DNA from: JALHST01 sp038316335 | Lineage (GTDB): Bacteria; Bacteroidota; Bacteroidia; Flavobacteriales; Flavobacteriaceae | Length of the DNA: 36,055 nucleotides | NCBI GenBank assembly: GCA_038316335.1 | Contig: JBBQAM010000038.1 | Location: 1-36,055 of the forward strand | Direction: 5' to 3' | Shown: piece after piece, positions 8,355-16,759 of the stretch | Position numbering within the stretch: position 1 is the first letter of the stretch | Layout of the letters: every line of letters starts with the position of its first letter | Made by a program: the position numbers and the translations under genes | The notes under the pieces: model-generated | What the model was told of the DNA's origin: nothing | What the model saw: only the letters and a program-made list of their open reading frames with translations | Databases searched by the model: none

Positions 8355-8918
8355 CTATTCCCGGATTACCTTAACGGTGCCGTCGTTGCCCAATTTAATG
8401 ATTGACGATGGCGCGTCGTTTGTACTATCGCGATTCAAATTTACCACATAGTCTACTCCTTTTAAAATTAAGGGCGATATTTCACCAAAGCTTCTGGGCG
8501 TTGGTGCCCCTGATATATTTGCGGAAGTCGAAACGATGGGTTTTTTGAAATTGGTAATCAAATAGTTACAAAATTTATCGGTGGCCACCCTTAGGCCCAA
8601 GGTGTTGTCGGCAGCAATCAAATTTTTAGCGATGCCTTTTGGCCGATCATAAATTATGGTAATGGGTTTATTTGATAAAGAAATGATGTCATAGGCAACA
8701 TCCGGCACTTTTTCCACATGCCTTTCAAGCATGGCTTCATTCGAGACCAGGCAAATCAAGGCCTTGCTATCTTCCCGTTGTTTTAAGGAATATATGCGCT
8801 TTATGGCAGCTTCATTGGTGGCATCACAACCTATGCCCCAAACTGTATCTGTGGGATAAACAATAAGGCCCCCCTTTGCGAGGGTTGCCAAGGCTTCTTT
8901 GACTGCGATTTCAAACAT
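8355..8918 (-). CDS. tsaC: Threonylcarbamoyl-AMP synthase (Sua5/YciO/YrdC family)
   Basis: Makes threonylcarbamoyl-AMP from Thr, bicarbonate and ATP for t6A37 of ANN-decoding tRNAs. 187 residues from ATG 8918 (MFEIAVKEAL); the longer frame to 8960 adds residues with no family match. Motifs: YPTDTVWGIGCDA near 20-32, KQREDSKAL with the family's conserved K-R-SK pattern, and STSANISGAPTP near 145-156. It is the short TsaC-like form without the extra Sua5 domain. Same strand as cca, 172 bases apart, with its own -7 box upstream. Confidence 0.9.
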   Translation of the reverse strand: MFEIAVKEALATLAKGGLIVYPTDTVWGIGCDATNEAAIKRIYSLKQREDSKALICLVSNEAMLERHVEKVPDVAYDIISLSNKPITIIYDRPKGIAKNLIAADNTLGLRVATDKFCNYLITNFKKPIVSTSANISGAPTPRSFGEISPLILKGVDYVVNLNRDSTNDAPSSIIKLGNDGTVKVIRE

Positions 8919-8957
8919 TAAGTTAGTTCTTAATCCACTATAATAGTAGATGCAGCA

Positions 8958-8965
8958 CAAAGATA
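8958..8965 (-). promoter_or_regulatory. Bacteroidota -7 box TATCTTTG upstream of tsaC
   Basis: Exact TAnnTTTG match on the minus strand, about 40 bases before the tsaC ATG. The nearest TTG upstream is 12 bases away, closer than the usual 17 or more, so only the -7 box is well supported. Confidence 0.4.
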
Positions 8966-9089
8966 TCCTAAAAGAAGCAATCTAGAGATATCCTCTGTAT
9001 TCCTGCAAATTTATCAATACAACCTAAGTGGAAAACGACATGGCAAGCTAGAGAAAAAGTAGATAAGAGCGAATTGCCGTCCGTTATGC

Positions 9090-9899
9090 TCAGGCTTTGA
9101 TCGTCTTATAGGAAAAGGAAGGTTTAGGTTCATCGTACAAACGCCGTAATTCAAGATACCGTTCGACTTCGCCCAAGGCAGCAAGGTAACTGATTATAAG
9201 GCCTTTTCTTGCATCCAGGAATCCAAGTCGTATTACAAAGTGATATACGAATTTCCAGAAAGGTTTGAAGATCAAACTACCGTAATGAAATCGCTTTTCA
9301 TTTTGATAGGCTTCTTTTGCTTTGAATCGGCCGTATTTCAGCATTTTCGACTTATAATCCTTGTAATCCTTATAGGAATAATGAATTAACTTTTCATTAA
9401 AAATGCCTGTTTTTCCGTCAACCACCAAGGTTTCGTGTACGATGCGCTGTGTTGAAAACTTTACTTTCGATCTTTGGAACAAACGGTAATTTTTATCGGT
9501 ACGCCATCCGCAGAAATGCAAGGGCTTTTTGTGGAACATGAATTTTTTATAGACCCAATAGGCAGAACAGGGTTGGTCAAGACCCAACGTTGCTTCGATT
9601 TCAAGTCTTAAGCGATCAGGCACTACTTCATCTGCATCGGTGAAAAGTACCCATTCGTTCGATGCCAGTGAAAGGGCGTACGATTTTTGTTTGGTAAAAT
9701 TTTCAAAAGTCCTTTGAACTACCTTCACCTTAGGATGTTTCGCAAGAAACTCAAAAGTACCGTCATCACTAAAAGAATCAACAACGATTATCTCATCGGC
9801 AAAGGAGATTGAAGAGATGCACTGTTCAATGTACCTAATTTCATTGTAGGTAATTACCAATGCTGTCAGCTTTTTCTTATGAAGGGCTTTTGGCGTCAT
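9090..9899 (-). CDS. Glycosyltransferase family 2 (WaaE/KdtX-like)
   Basis: 269 residues, cytoplasmic GT-A enzyme. The N-terminus LTALVITYNEIRYIEQCI, then IIVVDSFSDDGT and the metal-binding DxD region FTDADE, are classic GT2 elements. The downstream GWRTDKNYRLF, IVHETLVV and HYSYKDYKDY blocks are the signature of the LPS-core WaaE-like group, for which a core glucosyltransferase role is known in enterobacteria; the sugar here is unknown. Its sequence aligns along almost its full length with the C-terminal half of the fusion protein just upstream (10022-11920), so the two are paralogues. It has its own convincing promoter at 9926-9953. Confidence 0.9.
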   Translation of the reverse strand: MTPKALHKKKLTALVITYNEIRYIEQCISSISFADEIIVVDSFSDDGTFEFLAKHPKVKVVQRTFENFTKQKSYALSLASNEWVLFTDADEVVPDRLRLEIEATLGLDQPCSAYWVYKKFMFHKKPLHFCGWRTDKNYRLFQRSKVKFSTQRIVHETLVVDGKTGIFNEKLIHYSYKDYKDYKSKMLKYGRFKAKEAYQNEKRFHYGSLIFKPFWKFVYHFVIRLGFLDARKGLIISYLAALGEVERYLELRRLYDEPKPSFSYKTIKA

Positions 9900-9925
9900 A
9901 CCCTTTTATAACTTAAAAATCGCCT

Positions 9926-9953
9926 AAAAATTATATTTCACCTAGGATTTCAA
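9926..9953 (-). promoter_or_regulatory. Promoter of the GT2 gene (TTG-N17-TAATTTTT)
   Basis: On the minus strand TTG (9953-9951) is followed after exactly 17 bases by TAATTTTT (9933-9926), seven of eight to TAnnTTTG. The predicted start of transcription lies about 20 bases before the ATG at 9899. Confidence 0.5.
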
Positions 9954-10021
9954 GGACTAAATACAAAATCATGACAGTTCAAAGCGTGTTGTTTCTTGAA
10001 TACCACGGGTCTCCTAGGGTT

Positions 10022-11920
10022 TCATTCTTTTTGTTTAAGGCGCTTAAGTTCCTTGTATCGGGCATAAACCCCGAGCGCATTTAAATAACATATTATGACA
10101 CCCTTTTTACCATCGAGTATACCCAAGCGAAACACAAAGTGGTAAATGAATTTATAGACCGGGCGAACTATAAAGTGATAGGCATTTGGGGTATAGCCTT
10201 TGCCGACTTCCTCCAAAGCTTTCATTTGGCCATAGCGCAGCATTTTATTGCGATAATCCTTATAATCAGTATATGAATAATGGATTAATCTGTTGTGAAG
10301 ATAATCAGACCTGCCTCTTACCACCAAGGTTTCATGAACTATTCTTTCTTGCGAAAAATGAACCTTGCTTTTTCTGAACAGTCGATAGTTCTTATCAGTT
10401 TGCCATCCACTAAAACGTAAGACCTGATTTTTGAACATAAAGGTTCTATAAAAATAAAATGCACTTGAATTGGTACCCTTATTATTCACTGTAGCAAGAA
10501 TTTCTTCCTTGAGCGGTTCGGTAACCCGTTCATCGGCATCTACAAAAAGTACCCAGTCATGGGACGCTTGCTCCAAAGCAAATGATTTTTGATCGGTGAA
10601 ATTTTTAAAGGGTCTCTGTATTAGTTTGACATTGTTGTTTTTTTTGATTTTTTCTATGGTACCATCGGTGCTGTACGAATCAACTACGATAATTTCATCG
10701 GCAAAATCAAGATTTTCCAAAACGGCTTCAATGTGCTCTATTTCATTATAGGTGATAAGCAATGCGGATATTTTGGTATTCTGTAATTCATTGGTCGCCG
10801 GTACTTCGTTGTACACTGAATTATAAACTTTCATGACATTCAGCGCGACGGCGTCATCATTGAAGTTTTGTGCAAATACATGTCCTTTTTCTGCCATTTC
10901 CTTTCGAACTTCATAGTTTTCGAAAAGCATATCGAGTTTATCGCGTAGCATTTTCGTATTAAAAGGATCGATATAAATTGACCATGGGCCTCCTGCCTCC
11001 GGAAAGCAGTTCCCCAAGGTCGTGATCACCGGTATTTTGCTGTAAAGGGCCTCGATGATGGGAATTCCAAATCCTTCGCATATTGAAGGGTAACAGAAAA
11101 CCGTTGCCAATTGATAAATGATGGCCAATTCTTTTACGGGGATATTCTTCAGGAATATTACTTGATCATGCATCCCATGCATTTCAATATAGGAATGAAT
11201 TTTTTTTGCATATTTTTTTTCGGCACCAATGAGCACAAGATGAAAGTCCGAACCATGAATCGCCTGAACGATGGTCAGGGCATTTTTACGCTCTTGAAGG
11301 GTACCCACATTCAGAATAAATTCGCTCGGGAGCATAAATTTTTTGGCAACTTCCTTTTTCTCCGACAGACTATATTGCTTTTTGTACGCCTTATTACAAC
11401 CTTGATAAACCACATTGATTTTTTCAGGAGGTACGCCCAGATATTTGACGACGTCCCGTTTAGTCTGCTGGCTAATGGCAATTACCTTGTCGGCATGTTC
11501 GGCGGCATGTTGAAATTTTCGCTTATAAATAATGCGATCAAATAAGGAATAATAATGCGGATGACTAAGAAATATCAAGTCGTGAATGGTAACGACCGAA
11601 GCAACGCCCTGTTTTTTAAGTCCGGTAGGGGTTTCTCCCGAAAGGCCGTGGAAAATATCGATTTGGTCGGCTACAATTTGGCGGGTCATAGGACCCAGTC
11701 GCCATATCGAGGAAAAAATCGACCATAACCACCCTTCAGGGTACTTAACTATGGTCCTGGCAAGCGGTTCAAGTAACAAGGTCTTTGCAGGTTTGGTGTT
11801 ATAAAGCACAAACTTTTCGACCGCCGTATATTTGTGAAGAATTCTTATAATATCCCTTCCATAATTCCCGAGACCCGTATTATTATGGAATATTCTTTTG
11901 GCATCGAAACCAATTCTCAT
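10022..11920 (-). CDS. Bifunctional glycosyltransferase, GT4 fused to GT2
   Basis: 632 residues with two complete transferase modules. Residues 1 to about 365 are a GT-B fold enzyme of the GT1/GT4 group: MRIGFDAKRIFHNNTGLGNY at the N-terminus, a donor-site FILNVGTLQERKN, and the EX7E-type motif EGFGIPIIE. After a short linker (VPATNELQNT) a GT2 module runs from about 378 to the end, with ALLITYNEIEHIE, IIVVDSYSTDGT, DxD in FVDADE and the WaaE-like GWQTDKNYRLF, IVHETLVV and HYSYTDYKDY blocks. The second module is clearly homologous to the neighbouring 269-residue GT2. Two consecutive sugar transfers on one chain, probably in lipopolysaccharide core or O-unit synthesis, are inferred from the fusion. 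A strong promoter precedes it at 11943-11970. Confidence 0.9.
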   Translation of the reverse strand: MRIGFDAKRIFHNNTGLGNYGRDIIRILHKYTAVEKFVLYNTKPAKTLLLEPLARTIVKYPEGWLWSIFSSIWRLGPMTRQIVADQIDIFHGLSGETPTGLKKQGVASVVTIHDLIFLSHPHYYSLFDRIIYKRKFQHAAEHADKVIAISQQTKRDVVKYLGVPPEKINVVYQGCNKAYKKQYSLSEKKEVAKKFMLPSEFILNVGTLQERKNALTIVQAIHGSDFHLVLIGAEKKYAKKIHSYIEMHGMHDQVIFLKNIPVKELAIIYQLATVFCYPSICEGFGIPIIEALYSKIPVITTLGNCFPEAGGPWSIYIDPFNTKMLRDKLDMLFENYEVRKEMAEKGHVFAQNFNDDAVALNVMKVYNSVYNEVPATNELQNTKISALLITYNEIEHIEAVLENLDFADEIIVVDSYSTDGTIEKIKKNNNVKLIQRPFKNFTDQKSFALEQASHDWVLFVDADERVTEPLKEEILATVNNKGTNSSAFYFYRTFMFKNQVLRFSGWQTDKNYRLFRKSKVHFSQERIVHETLVVRGRSDYLHNRLIHYSYTDYKDYRNKMLRYGQMKALEEVGKGYTPNAYHFIVRPVYKFIYHFVFRLGILDGKKGVIICYLNALGVYARYKELKRLKQKE

Positions 11921-11942
11921 GAGTATTATTTGCTATTGCAAT

Positions 11943-11970
11943 CAAATATAGCCAAAACTTTTTTATACAA
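11943..11970 (-). promoter_or_regulatory. Promoter of the GT4-GT2 fusion gene (TTG-N17-TATATTTG)
   Basis: On the minus strand TTG (11970-11968) is followed after 17 bases by TATATTTG (11950-11943), an exact TAnnTTTG. The start of transcription would fall about 17 bases before the ATG at 11920. It is the best Bacteroidota-type promoter in the window. Confidence 0.65.
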
Positions 11971-12087
11971 ATTGTCTTCATTTTCTAGGAAAGAGGTAAT
12001 AGATAGTATATTTTACGAACCGATTTATTATCAAGGTTTACTCGGCCGCTTTGAAACGGGAATTACGGCTCATTTGTTCAGATCTCA

Positions 12088-12756
12088 ATGCCTATGGAAT
12101 ACCTATTTTATTTTTTGATTCTCGGCCTTTTAGGGTACCTCCTTGTCAAATTCATTAAATATCGGCCGCTCTATCCTTTAATGCCCCTTCGCTATAATTT
12201 TGGGAAAAGAAGGAACACTTTTCGAATGACCTTACAACTCTTAGCTCGAATAGATGCCAAAATAATGGTAGAAACTGGTACTTCACGGCAAGGGCTTCGA
12301 GCTGCAAAAGGCGATGGTGCCGCGACGATCGTATTTGGCAAATGGGCAAAAGAACACGGGGCGATGTTACATTCGGTCGATATTAATGAACAATCTGTGC
12401 AAGAATCGCAACGGGCGGTCGAAATACAAGGTCTTAACAAGCATGTAACGGTTTATTTATCAGATTCCTTGGCCTTCTTAAAGGAGTTCAAGGATCCAGT
12501 TGATTTTCTATATCTTGACAGTTATGATTATAGTAAAGATCCTGAGGTTCAAATTAAGAGCCAAATACATCATCTCGAGGAATTTAAAGCAATTGAACAC
12601 CGATTACACCAAAAAAGTGTGGTTCTTATTGACGATTGTAGGCTTCCTAACGGAGGGAAAGGCAAATTGGCGGTTTCGTATATGACCCAATCAAATTGGA
12701 AAATTTTAATGAATGCCTATCAAATTCTATTGGTTCGGAAAGACGCTGGTCTTTAA
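12088..12756 (+). CDS. Membrane-anchored class I SAM-dependent methyltransferase-like protein
   Basis: 222 residues. One N-terminal membrane span (YLFYFLILGLLGYLLVKFI, about 5-23) is followed by a Rossmann-like domain resembling the Methyltransf_24 group: VETGTSRQGLRAA (motif I region, near 81), LHSVDINEQSV (acidic end of strand 2), DFLYLDSYDYS and VLIDDCRLPNGGKG. Motif I has G-T-S rather than the common G-x-G-x-G, as seen in this group. Start ATG 12088, or ATG 12094 two codons on; neither has a clear ribosome site. It is divergent from the GT4-GT2 gene, and its 3' end overlaps the convergent GT9 gene by 30 bases. Context suggests modification of a surface glycan; the substrate is unknown. 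Confidence 0.72.
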   Translation: MPMEYLFYFLILGLLGYLLVKFIKYRPLYPLMPLRYNFGKRRNTFRMTLQLLARIDAKIMVETGTSRQGLRAAKGDGAATIVFGKWAKEHGAMLHSVDINEQSVQESQRAVEIQGLNKHVTVYLSDSLAFLKEFKDPVDFLYLDSYDYSKDPEVQIKSQIHHLEEFKAIEHRLHQKSVVLIDDCRLPNGGKGKLAVSYMTQSNWKILMNAYQILLVRKDAGL

Positions 12757-13803
12757 GAAATGCAGAAGCTTCCCTTCGAACAAACCGGGTTCCAACAATT
12801 CGTAAAGCCTTGCCGTTTGGTTTTTAACTTCCTTTTTTGACATTTTAGAAATAACGTCCTTGAAATAATCCTCGACATGCACAATTTGATTTTCCTCGCC
12901 CGCATAGGTATGCCATCCATTTTTATCGATCCATGGGGCAACGATTGAAAAAGTCGGTTTTTCAAGCGCCTTCGCCATGTTGGTAGCACCTCCTTCATTT
13001 CCAATATAACAACTACAAAGTGCAAGTAGTGCTAAAAATTTACGCAGATCAGGAGCAAAGGCTTCTGGCTGTATCTTTTTGCGTGTCGCTTCGTTGCAAA
13101 GATCATAGATCGCGGCTATTTGTGGTGCCTGAGAAGGGATGTAATTGAGTAACAGTAGGGCGTCGCTATTTTCGGCAATGCGCTCTATCACTTTCGCCAT
13201 ATGGTGAATCGGGTAGGTTTTTAAAGTACTACTCCCGAGAACCCCAATCATTATTAATTGCTTTGTCGACCCAATTCCTTTTTCGTTTAAGAAGGCGCGT
13301 GCAGCTTCCAGCTCCCGCTCCTTCAGATAAATTCTGGGCTTGATTTCGGGGTTCAATGGGCCAAGTTTTAATGGGCCTAGAAGACCAAGGCGGTCGTCGA
13401 TGGTGGTAAGCACACTGCCGCCAGGTTGTCTTGTTTTGATGGGGACATGTTGGGTATATAAAAAATTCGAATACCATTTCGTGTAGGCAATCCTGATTTT
13501 TGCCCCGGTAAATGCCGTAATCAGATTGCTCTCGATTTTACCATACACATCGATTACTGTATCGTAACGTTCCTTCCGGATTACCTTCAGAAATCGATAG
13601 AATTTTATTTTGTTATGGCGATATTCATTTTTGAATAGGACGAGTTGATCGATATTCGGGTTATTTTCAACCACCGCCGTGGTTGATTCGTTGATAAGAT
13701 AGTGGACGATCGCATGGGGTAGCAGTAGTTTAAGGTGTTCGCAAAGCATGGAACTCACAAGCACATCCCCGATCATTTTTTGCTGAATGAGCAATATTTT
13801 CAT
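12727..13803 (-). CDS. Glycosyltransferase family 9 (heptosyltransferase-like)
   Basis: 358 residues from ATG 13803 (MKILLIQQKMIGDVLVSSML); the upstream extension to 13827 is not conserved-looking. The opening 'KILLIQxxxIGDVLVSS' and the C-terminal YIGNEGGATNMAKALEKP block, with FSIVAPW following, are the GT9 donor-site hallmarks (ADP-heptose:LPS heptosyltransferase superfamily). The expected role is addition of a heptose or related sugar to lipid A core; donor identity is not proven by sequence. It lies 44 bases after dapD on the same strand, so read-through from dapD is likely. The last ten codons overlap the convergent methyltransferase-like gene. Confidence 0.87.
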   Translation of the reverse strand: MKILLIQQKMIGDVLVSSMLCEHLKLLLPHAIVHYLINESTTAVVENNPNIDQLVLFKNEYRHNKIKFYRFLKVIRKERYDTVIDVYGKIESNLITAFTGAKIRIAYTKWYSNFLYTQHVPIKTRQPGGSVLTTIDDRLGLLGPLKLGPLNPEIKPRIYLKERELEAARAFLNEKGIGSTKQLIMIGVLGSSTLKTYPIHHMAKVIERIAENSDALLLLNYIPSQAPQIAAIYDLCNEATRKKIQPEAFAPDLRKFLALLALCSCYIGNEGGATNMAKALEKPTFSIVAPWIDKNGWHTYAGEENQIVHVEDYFKDVISKMSKKEVKNQTARLYELLEPGLFEGKLLHFLKTSVFPNQ

Positions 13804-13847
13804 CCTGTGGCTAGCGTATTTTGGCATTTTGTGTCAGCCTACTCTAT

Positions 13848-14684
13848 TTAGACGGCTACATCGTATTCCCGCAGGGCGTCGTTCAACGAGGTTTTCTTAT
13901 TGGTACTCTCTTTTCGGGTGCCAATGATCAAGGCGCAGGGAACCTGATACTCGCCTGCAGCAAATGATTTTGTATAGCTCCCGGGAATCACGACCGACCT
14001 TGCAGGTACCAACCCCTTTCGTTCTATGGCTATCTTGCCGGTAACATCTATGATCTTTGTCGAACCGGTCAATACTACGTTTGCGCCTAAAACGGCTTCA
14101 CGCTCCACACGCACACCCTCTACTACGATACATCGTGAACCTATAAAGGCATTGTCTTCAATGATTACCGGCGCAGCCTGTAAAGGTTCGAGAACACCAC
14201 CGATACCCACACCGCCACTTAAATGTACATGCTTCCCAATCTGGGCACAACTCCCCACCGTAGCCCACGTATCAACCATCGTACCCTCATCGACGTATGC
14301 CCCGATGTTTACATAACTAGGCATCAAAATAGTGCCTGGCGATATATAGGCGCCATGTCGTGCGACGGCTGGAGGCACTACCCGAATGCCTTTTTCGGCA
14401 TATCCTTTTTTTAAGGGTATTTTGTCATGGTATTCAAAGATTCCGACTTCTAGGGTTTCCATCTTTTGGATGGGAAAATAGAGTACGACGCCTTTTTTCA
14501 CCCATTCATTTATTTTCCATCCAGATCCTTCAGCATCCCCTTTTTCCGAAACTGGTTCCGCACAGCGCAATTGGCCACTATCCAATAAATTGATTACTTC
14601 CCGGATGGCCTCCTGGGTTGCCTTTTCTTTTAAGAGTTCCCGATTGTTCCAGGCTTTTTCAATGGTTTCTTGCAAATCAGTCAT
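13848..14684 (-). CDS. dapD: 2,3,4,5-tetrahydropyridine-2,6-dicarboxylate N-succinyltransferase
   Basis: Cytosolic trimeric enzyme of the succinylase branch of diaminopimelate/lysine synthesis: transfers succinyl from succinyl-CoA to tetrahydrodipicolinate. 278 residues, full length. An N-terminal helical domain (1 to about 100, with GWKINEWVKKGVVLYF) precedes left-handed beta-helix hexapeptide repeats: GTILMPSYVNIGAYVDEGT, then DTWATVGSCAQIGKHVHLSG, GGVLEPLQAAPVIIEDN and FIGSRCIVVEG. These match DapD closely. Divergent from ruvX across 74 bases holding a plausible promoter. Co-transcription with the GT9 gene downstream is likely. Confidence 0.96.
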   Translation of the reverse strand: MTDLQETIEKAWNNRELLKEKATQEAIREVINLLDSGQLRCAEPVSEKGDAEGSGWKINEWVKKGVVLYFPIQKMETLEVGIFEYHDKIPLKKGYAEKGIRVVPPAVARHGAYISPGTILMPSYVNIGAYVDEGTMVDTWATVGSCAQIGKHVHLSGGVGIGGVLEPLQAAPVIIEDNAFIGSRCIVVEGVRVEREAVLGANVVLTGSTKIIDVTGKIAIERKGLVPARSVVIPGSYTKSFAAGEYQVPCALIIGTRKESTNKKTSLNDALREYDVAV

Positions 14685-14702
14685 AGGTCATTAAAATTTG
14701 CG

Positions 14703-14710
14703 TAAAGATA
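14703..14710 (-). promoter_or_regulatory. Possible -7 box TATCTTTA upstream of dapD
   Basis: Seven of eight to TAnnTTTG, 18 bases before the dapD ATG. A TTG is present, but 25 bases upstream, longer than usual, so support is modest. Confidence 0.3.
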
Positions 14711-14758
14711 CATGGTGCGGTGAGAAATCATCCATCAATTTTACACATATAACAATTA

Positions 14759-15196
14759 ATGGGTTATTTTTGCCAAAAATTTGGTGTGGGAAGAATTGTG
14801 GCCTTAGATTATGGAATGAAGCGCACAGGTATAGCCGTAACTGATGAATTGCAGCTAATTGCCTCAGGATTGACTACTGTGGCCACCCAGGACCTGGTCA
14901 AATTTTTAAAAAAGTATGTTGCACAAGAAAAAGTAGCATTGTTTATTGTGGGAGAACCCAAGCAAATGGATAGTACCCCCTCAGAATCAGAGGCCTTGAT
15001 TTTGCCTTTTATTAAGCGACTGAGAACAACATTTGCCATGATTCCGGTTGAGCGTGAAGATGAGCGGTTTACTTCTAAAATGGCCTTTCAAACGATGATC
15101 GATGGGGGTCTCAAAAAAAAACAGCGAAGGAATAAAGCACTGGTCGATGAAATAAGTGCCACTATAATTTTACAGTCCTATTTAAATCGAAAGTAA
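14759..15196 (+). CDS. ruvX: Pre-16S rRNA nuclease / putative Holliday junction resolvase YqgF
   Basis: 145 residues of the YqgF/RuvX RNase H-like family, involved in 5' maturation of 16S rRNA and proposed as a resolvase. Motifs: IVALDYGMKRTGIAVTD (catalytic Asp in strand 1), LFIVGEPKQMDSTPSES (strand 4 region) and EDERFTSKMA, with the third acidic residue in VDEISATIILQSYL. Start ATG 14759 is used; relatives usually begin at the residue matching GTG 14786 (VGRIVALDYG), so the true protein may be nine residues shorter. It forms a tight pair with def, whose ATG lies two bases after the ruvX stop. Confidence 0.92.
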   Translation: MGYFCQKFGVGRIVALDYGMKRTGIAVTDELQLIASGLTTVATQDLVKFLKKYVAQEKVALFIVGEPKQMDSTPSESEALILPFIKRLRTTFAMIPVEREDERFTSKMAFQTMIDGGLKKKQRRNKALVDEISATIILQSYLNRK

Positions 15197-15198
15197 AA

Positions 15199-15789
15199 AT
15201 GATATTACCCATTGTTGCTTATGGAGACCCCGTTTTACGTACAGTAGGCAAAGACATCGATGCGTCCTATCCTAATTTAACAGGTTTATTGGAGAATATG
15301 TGGGAGACGATGTACCATGCCAATGGCGTGGGTCTGGCAGCACCCCAAGTTGGTTTGCCAATCCGCCTTTTTTTAGTCGATACCTCGCCTTTTGCAGATG
15401 ATAACGAACTAAGTACGGAAGAACAGCATACGCTGGCCAAATTTAAAAAGGTTTTTATCAATGCGAGGATGCAGGAGGAAACCGGAAACGAATGGCTTTT
15501 TAACGAAGGCTGCCTTAGCATTCCTGATATCCGAGAGGATATTGTTCGAAAAGATACCATTACCCTATCTTATTTGGATGCCGATTTTAAGGCCCATACC
15601 GAAACATATGATGGCCTTTTGGCGCGCGTTATCCAACATGAATACGACCATATTCAAGGCATTCTGTTCACAGATAAACTATCGTCCTTGAAAAAGCGAT
15701 TATTAAAAGGACGATTGAACAATATCTCGAAGGGGAAAATAAAGGTTGAATATAGGATGCGTTTTCCCAATGCAAAAAAAGCGCGTTAA
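15199..15789 (+). CDS. def: Peptide deformylase
   Basis: Removes the formyl group from the N-terminal Met of nascent proteins; Fe2+/Zn2+ enzyme. 196 residues, normal for Bacteroidota. All three signature motifs are present: GVGLAAPQVG (about 44-53), EGCLSIP (about 104-110, metal-binding Cys) and QHEYDH (about 144-149, two metal-binding His and the catalytic Glu). The insertion between motifs 1 and 2 (DTSPFADDNELSTEEQ) is common in this phylum. It starts two bases after ruvX, so the two are translationally coupled or at least co-transcribed. Confidence 0.96.
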   Translation: MILPIVAYGDPVLRTVGKDIDASYPNLTGLLENMWETMYHANGVGLAAPQVGLPIRLFLVDTSPFADDNELSTEEQHTLAKFKKVFINARMQEETGNEWLFNEGCLSIPDIREDIVRKDTITLSYLDADFKAHTETYDGLLARVIQHEYDHIQGILFTDKLSSLKKRLLKGRLNNISKGKIKVEYRMRFPNAKKAR

Positions 15790-15848
15790 AGTGCAAACAT
15801 ATTCAAAGGAAATGTATCATATTTGCCAATATAAATAAGAGGATTTAA

Positions 15849-16397
15849 ATGGATTTAGACAAAATTCTATCTATCGGAGGGAAACCCGGATTGTATAAAT
15901 TAGTAACACAAACCCGTTCAGGATTTGTTGCCGAGTCCCTTTTGGATGGCAAGAAAATATCGGTAGGACTGCGGAGTAATGTGAGCGTACTCTCTGAAAT
16001 AGCGATTTACACCTTGGAAGAAGAAGTGCCCCTCAAAGCGGTCTTCTTAAAAATACAGGAGAAGGAAAACGGTCAAAAGACCTCAGTAACCCATAAGGAG
16101 GATAAAATAAAGCTCGAAGAGTACTTCTTTGAAATTTTACCCGATTATGATGAGGACCGCGTCTATACAAGTGATATAAAAAAGGTTATTCAGTGGTACA
16201 ATATCCTGCTCGAGAAGGGCATGACCGATTTTTCAGAGAAAAAAGAGACGAAAGAAGAAAAGTCCGAGAAGTCCTCCGAAAAAAAGACAGTTGCCAAGAA
16301 GGCGAAAACTGAGAAAAGCATTGCAAAGAAACCCGCGGTTACCAAAACGTCCGGTAAAAAAGTCGCCATAAAGAATCAAGCGGCCAAGAAGACCTAG
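15849..16397 (+). CDS. DUF5606 domain-containing protein
   Basis: 182 residues. The N-terminus DLDKILSIGGKPGLYKLVTQ and the following FVAESLLDGKKISVGLRSN block match DUF5606, a small Bacteroidota-specific family of unknown function. The structured part ends near residue 133. The last 50 residues are a low-complexity basic tail rich in Lys, Ala, Glu and Ser with KKxAxKK-type repeats, like nucleic-acid-binding tails. It sits 59 bases after def on the same strand, completing the ruvX-def-DUF5606 group. Its TAG stop shares bases with the stop of the convergent DUF2200 gene. Confidence 0.87.
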   Translation: MDLDKILSIGGKPGLYKLVTQTRSGFVAESLLDGKKISVGLRSNVSVLSEIAIYTLEEEVPLKAVFLKIQEKENGQKTSVTHKEDKIKLEEYFFEILPDYDEDRVYTSDIKKVIQWYNILLEKGMTDFSEKKETKEEKSEKSSEKKTVAKKAKTEKSIAKKPAVTKTSGKKVAIKNQAAKKT

Positions 16398-16759
16398 GCT
16401 TCCCTCAATATCTTTTCCATTTTGCGAAATTTCGCCAATTCGTCCACCAACTTGTCCAAATAACGTACTTGTTGTGTTAACTGATTTTCGATTTCCTCGA
16501 CCCGATACCCGCAGATTACTCCGGTAATACGATGCGCATTCGGATGGAGTTCAGCCTTCTGAAAGAATTCTTCAAAGGTTACTTTATCTTCCAGGAGTTC
16601 TTGCAATTTTTTTTCATCAAAACCTGTCAACCATTCGATTACCCGATGCAATTCTTGCTTGGTTCTGCCTTTTTTCTCAACTTTTTCGAGATAATGAGGA
16701 TATACCGACGCGAATGTCATTTTTGCAATTCGCTCATTGTGTTTGTCCGTACTGTTCAT
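16394..16759 (-). CDS. DUF2200 domain-containing protein
   Basis: 121 residues. The pattern RIAKMTFASVYPHYLEKVEKK (from about residue 10), VIEWLTGFDEKKLQELLE, FEEFFQKA and the basic ICGYRVEEIENQL, followed by RYLDKLVDELAKF, is the whole-length DUF2200 signature. Function unknown; the protein looks soluble and mostly helical. It is convergent with DUF5606, and the four bases CTAG at 16394-16397 supply both stop codons. It marks the right end of the housekeeping half of the window. Confidence 0.87.
   Translation of the reverse strand: MNSTDKHNERIAKMTFASVYPHYLEKVEKKGRTKQELHRVIEWLTGFDEKKLQELLEDKVTFEEFFQKAELHPNAHRITGVICGYRVEEIENQLTQQVRYLDKLVDELAKFRKMEKILREA

Noticed and set aside
11834..12118. 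Plus-strand open frame of 94 codons before the methyltransferase-like gene
   Set aside because: It covers the strong minus-strand promoter and the 5' end of the GT fusion; its composition is that of non-coding AT-rich DNA.
9090..13803. A complete O-antigen or capsule locus
   Set aside because: There are only four glycan-related genes, with no flippase, polymerase or nucleotide-sugar pathway genes; LPS-core modification is the more modest reading.
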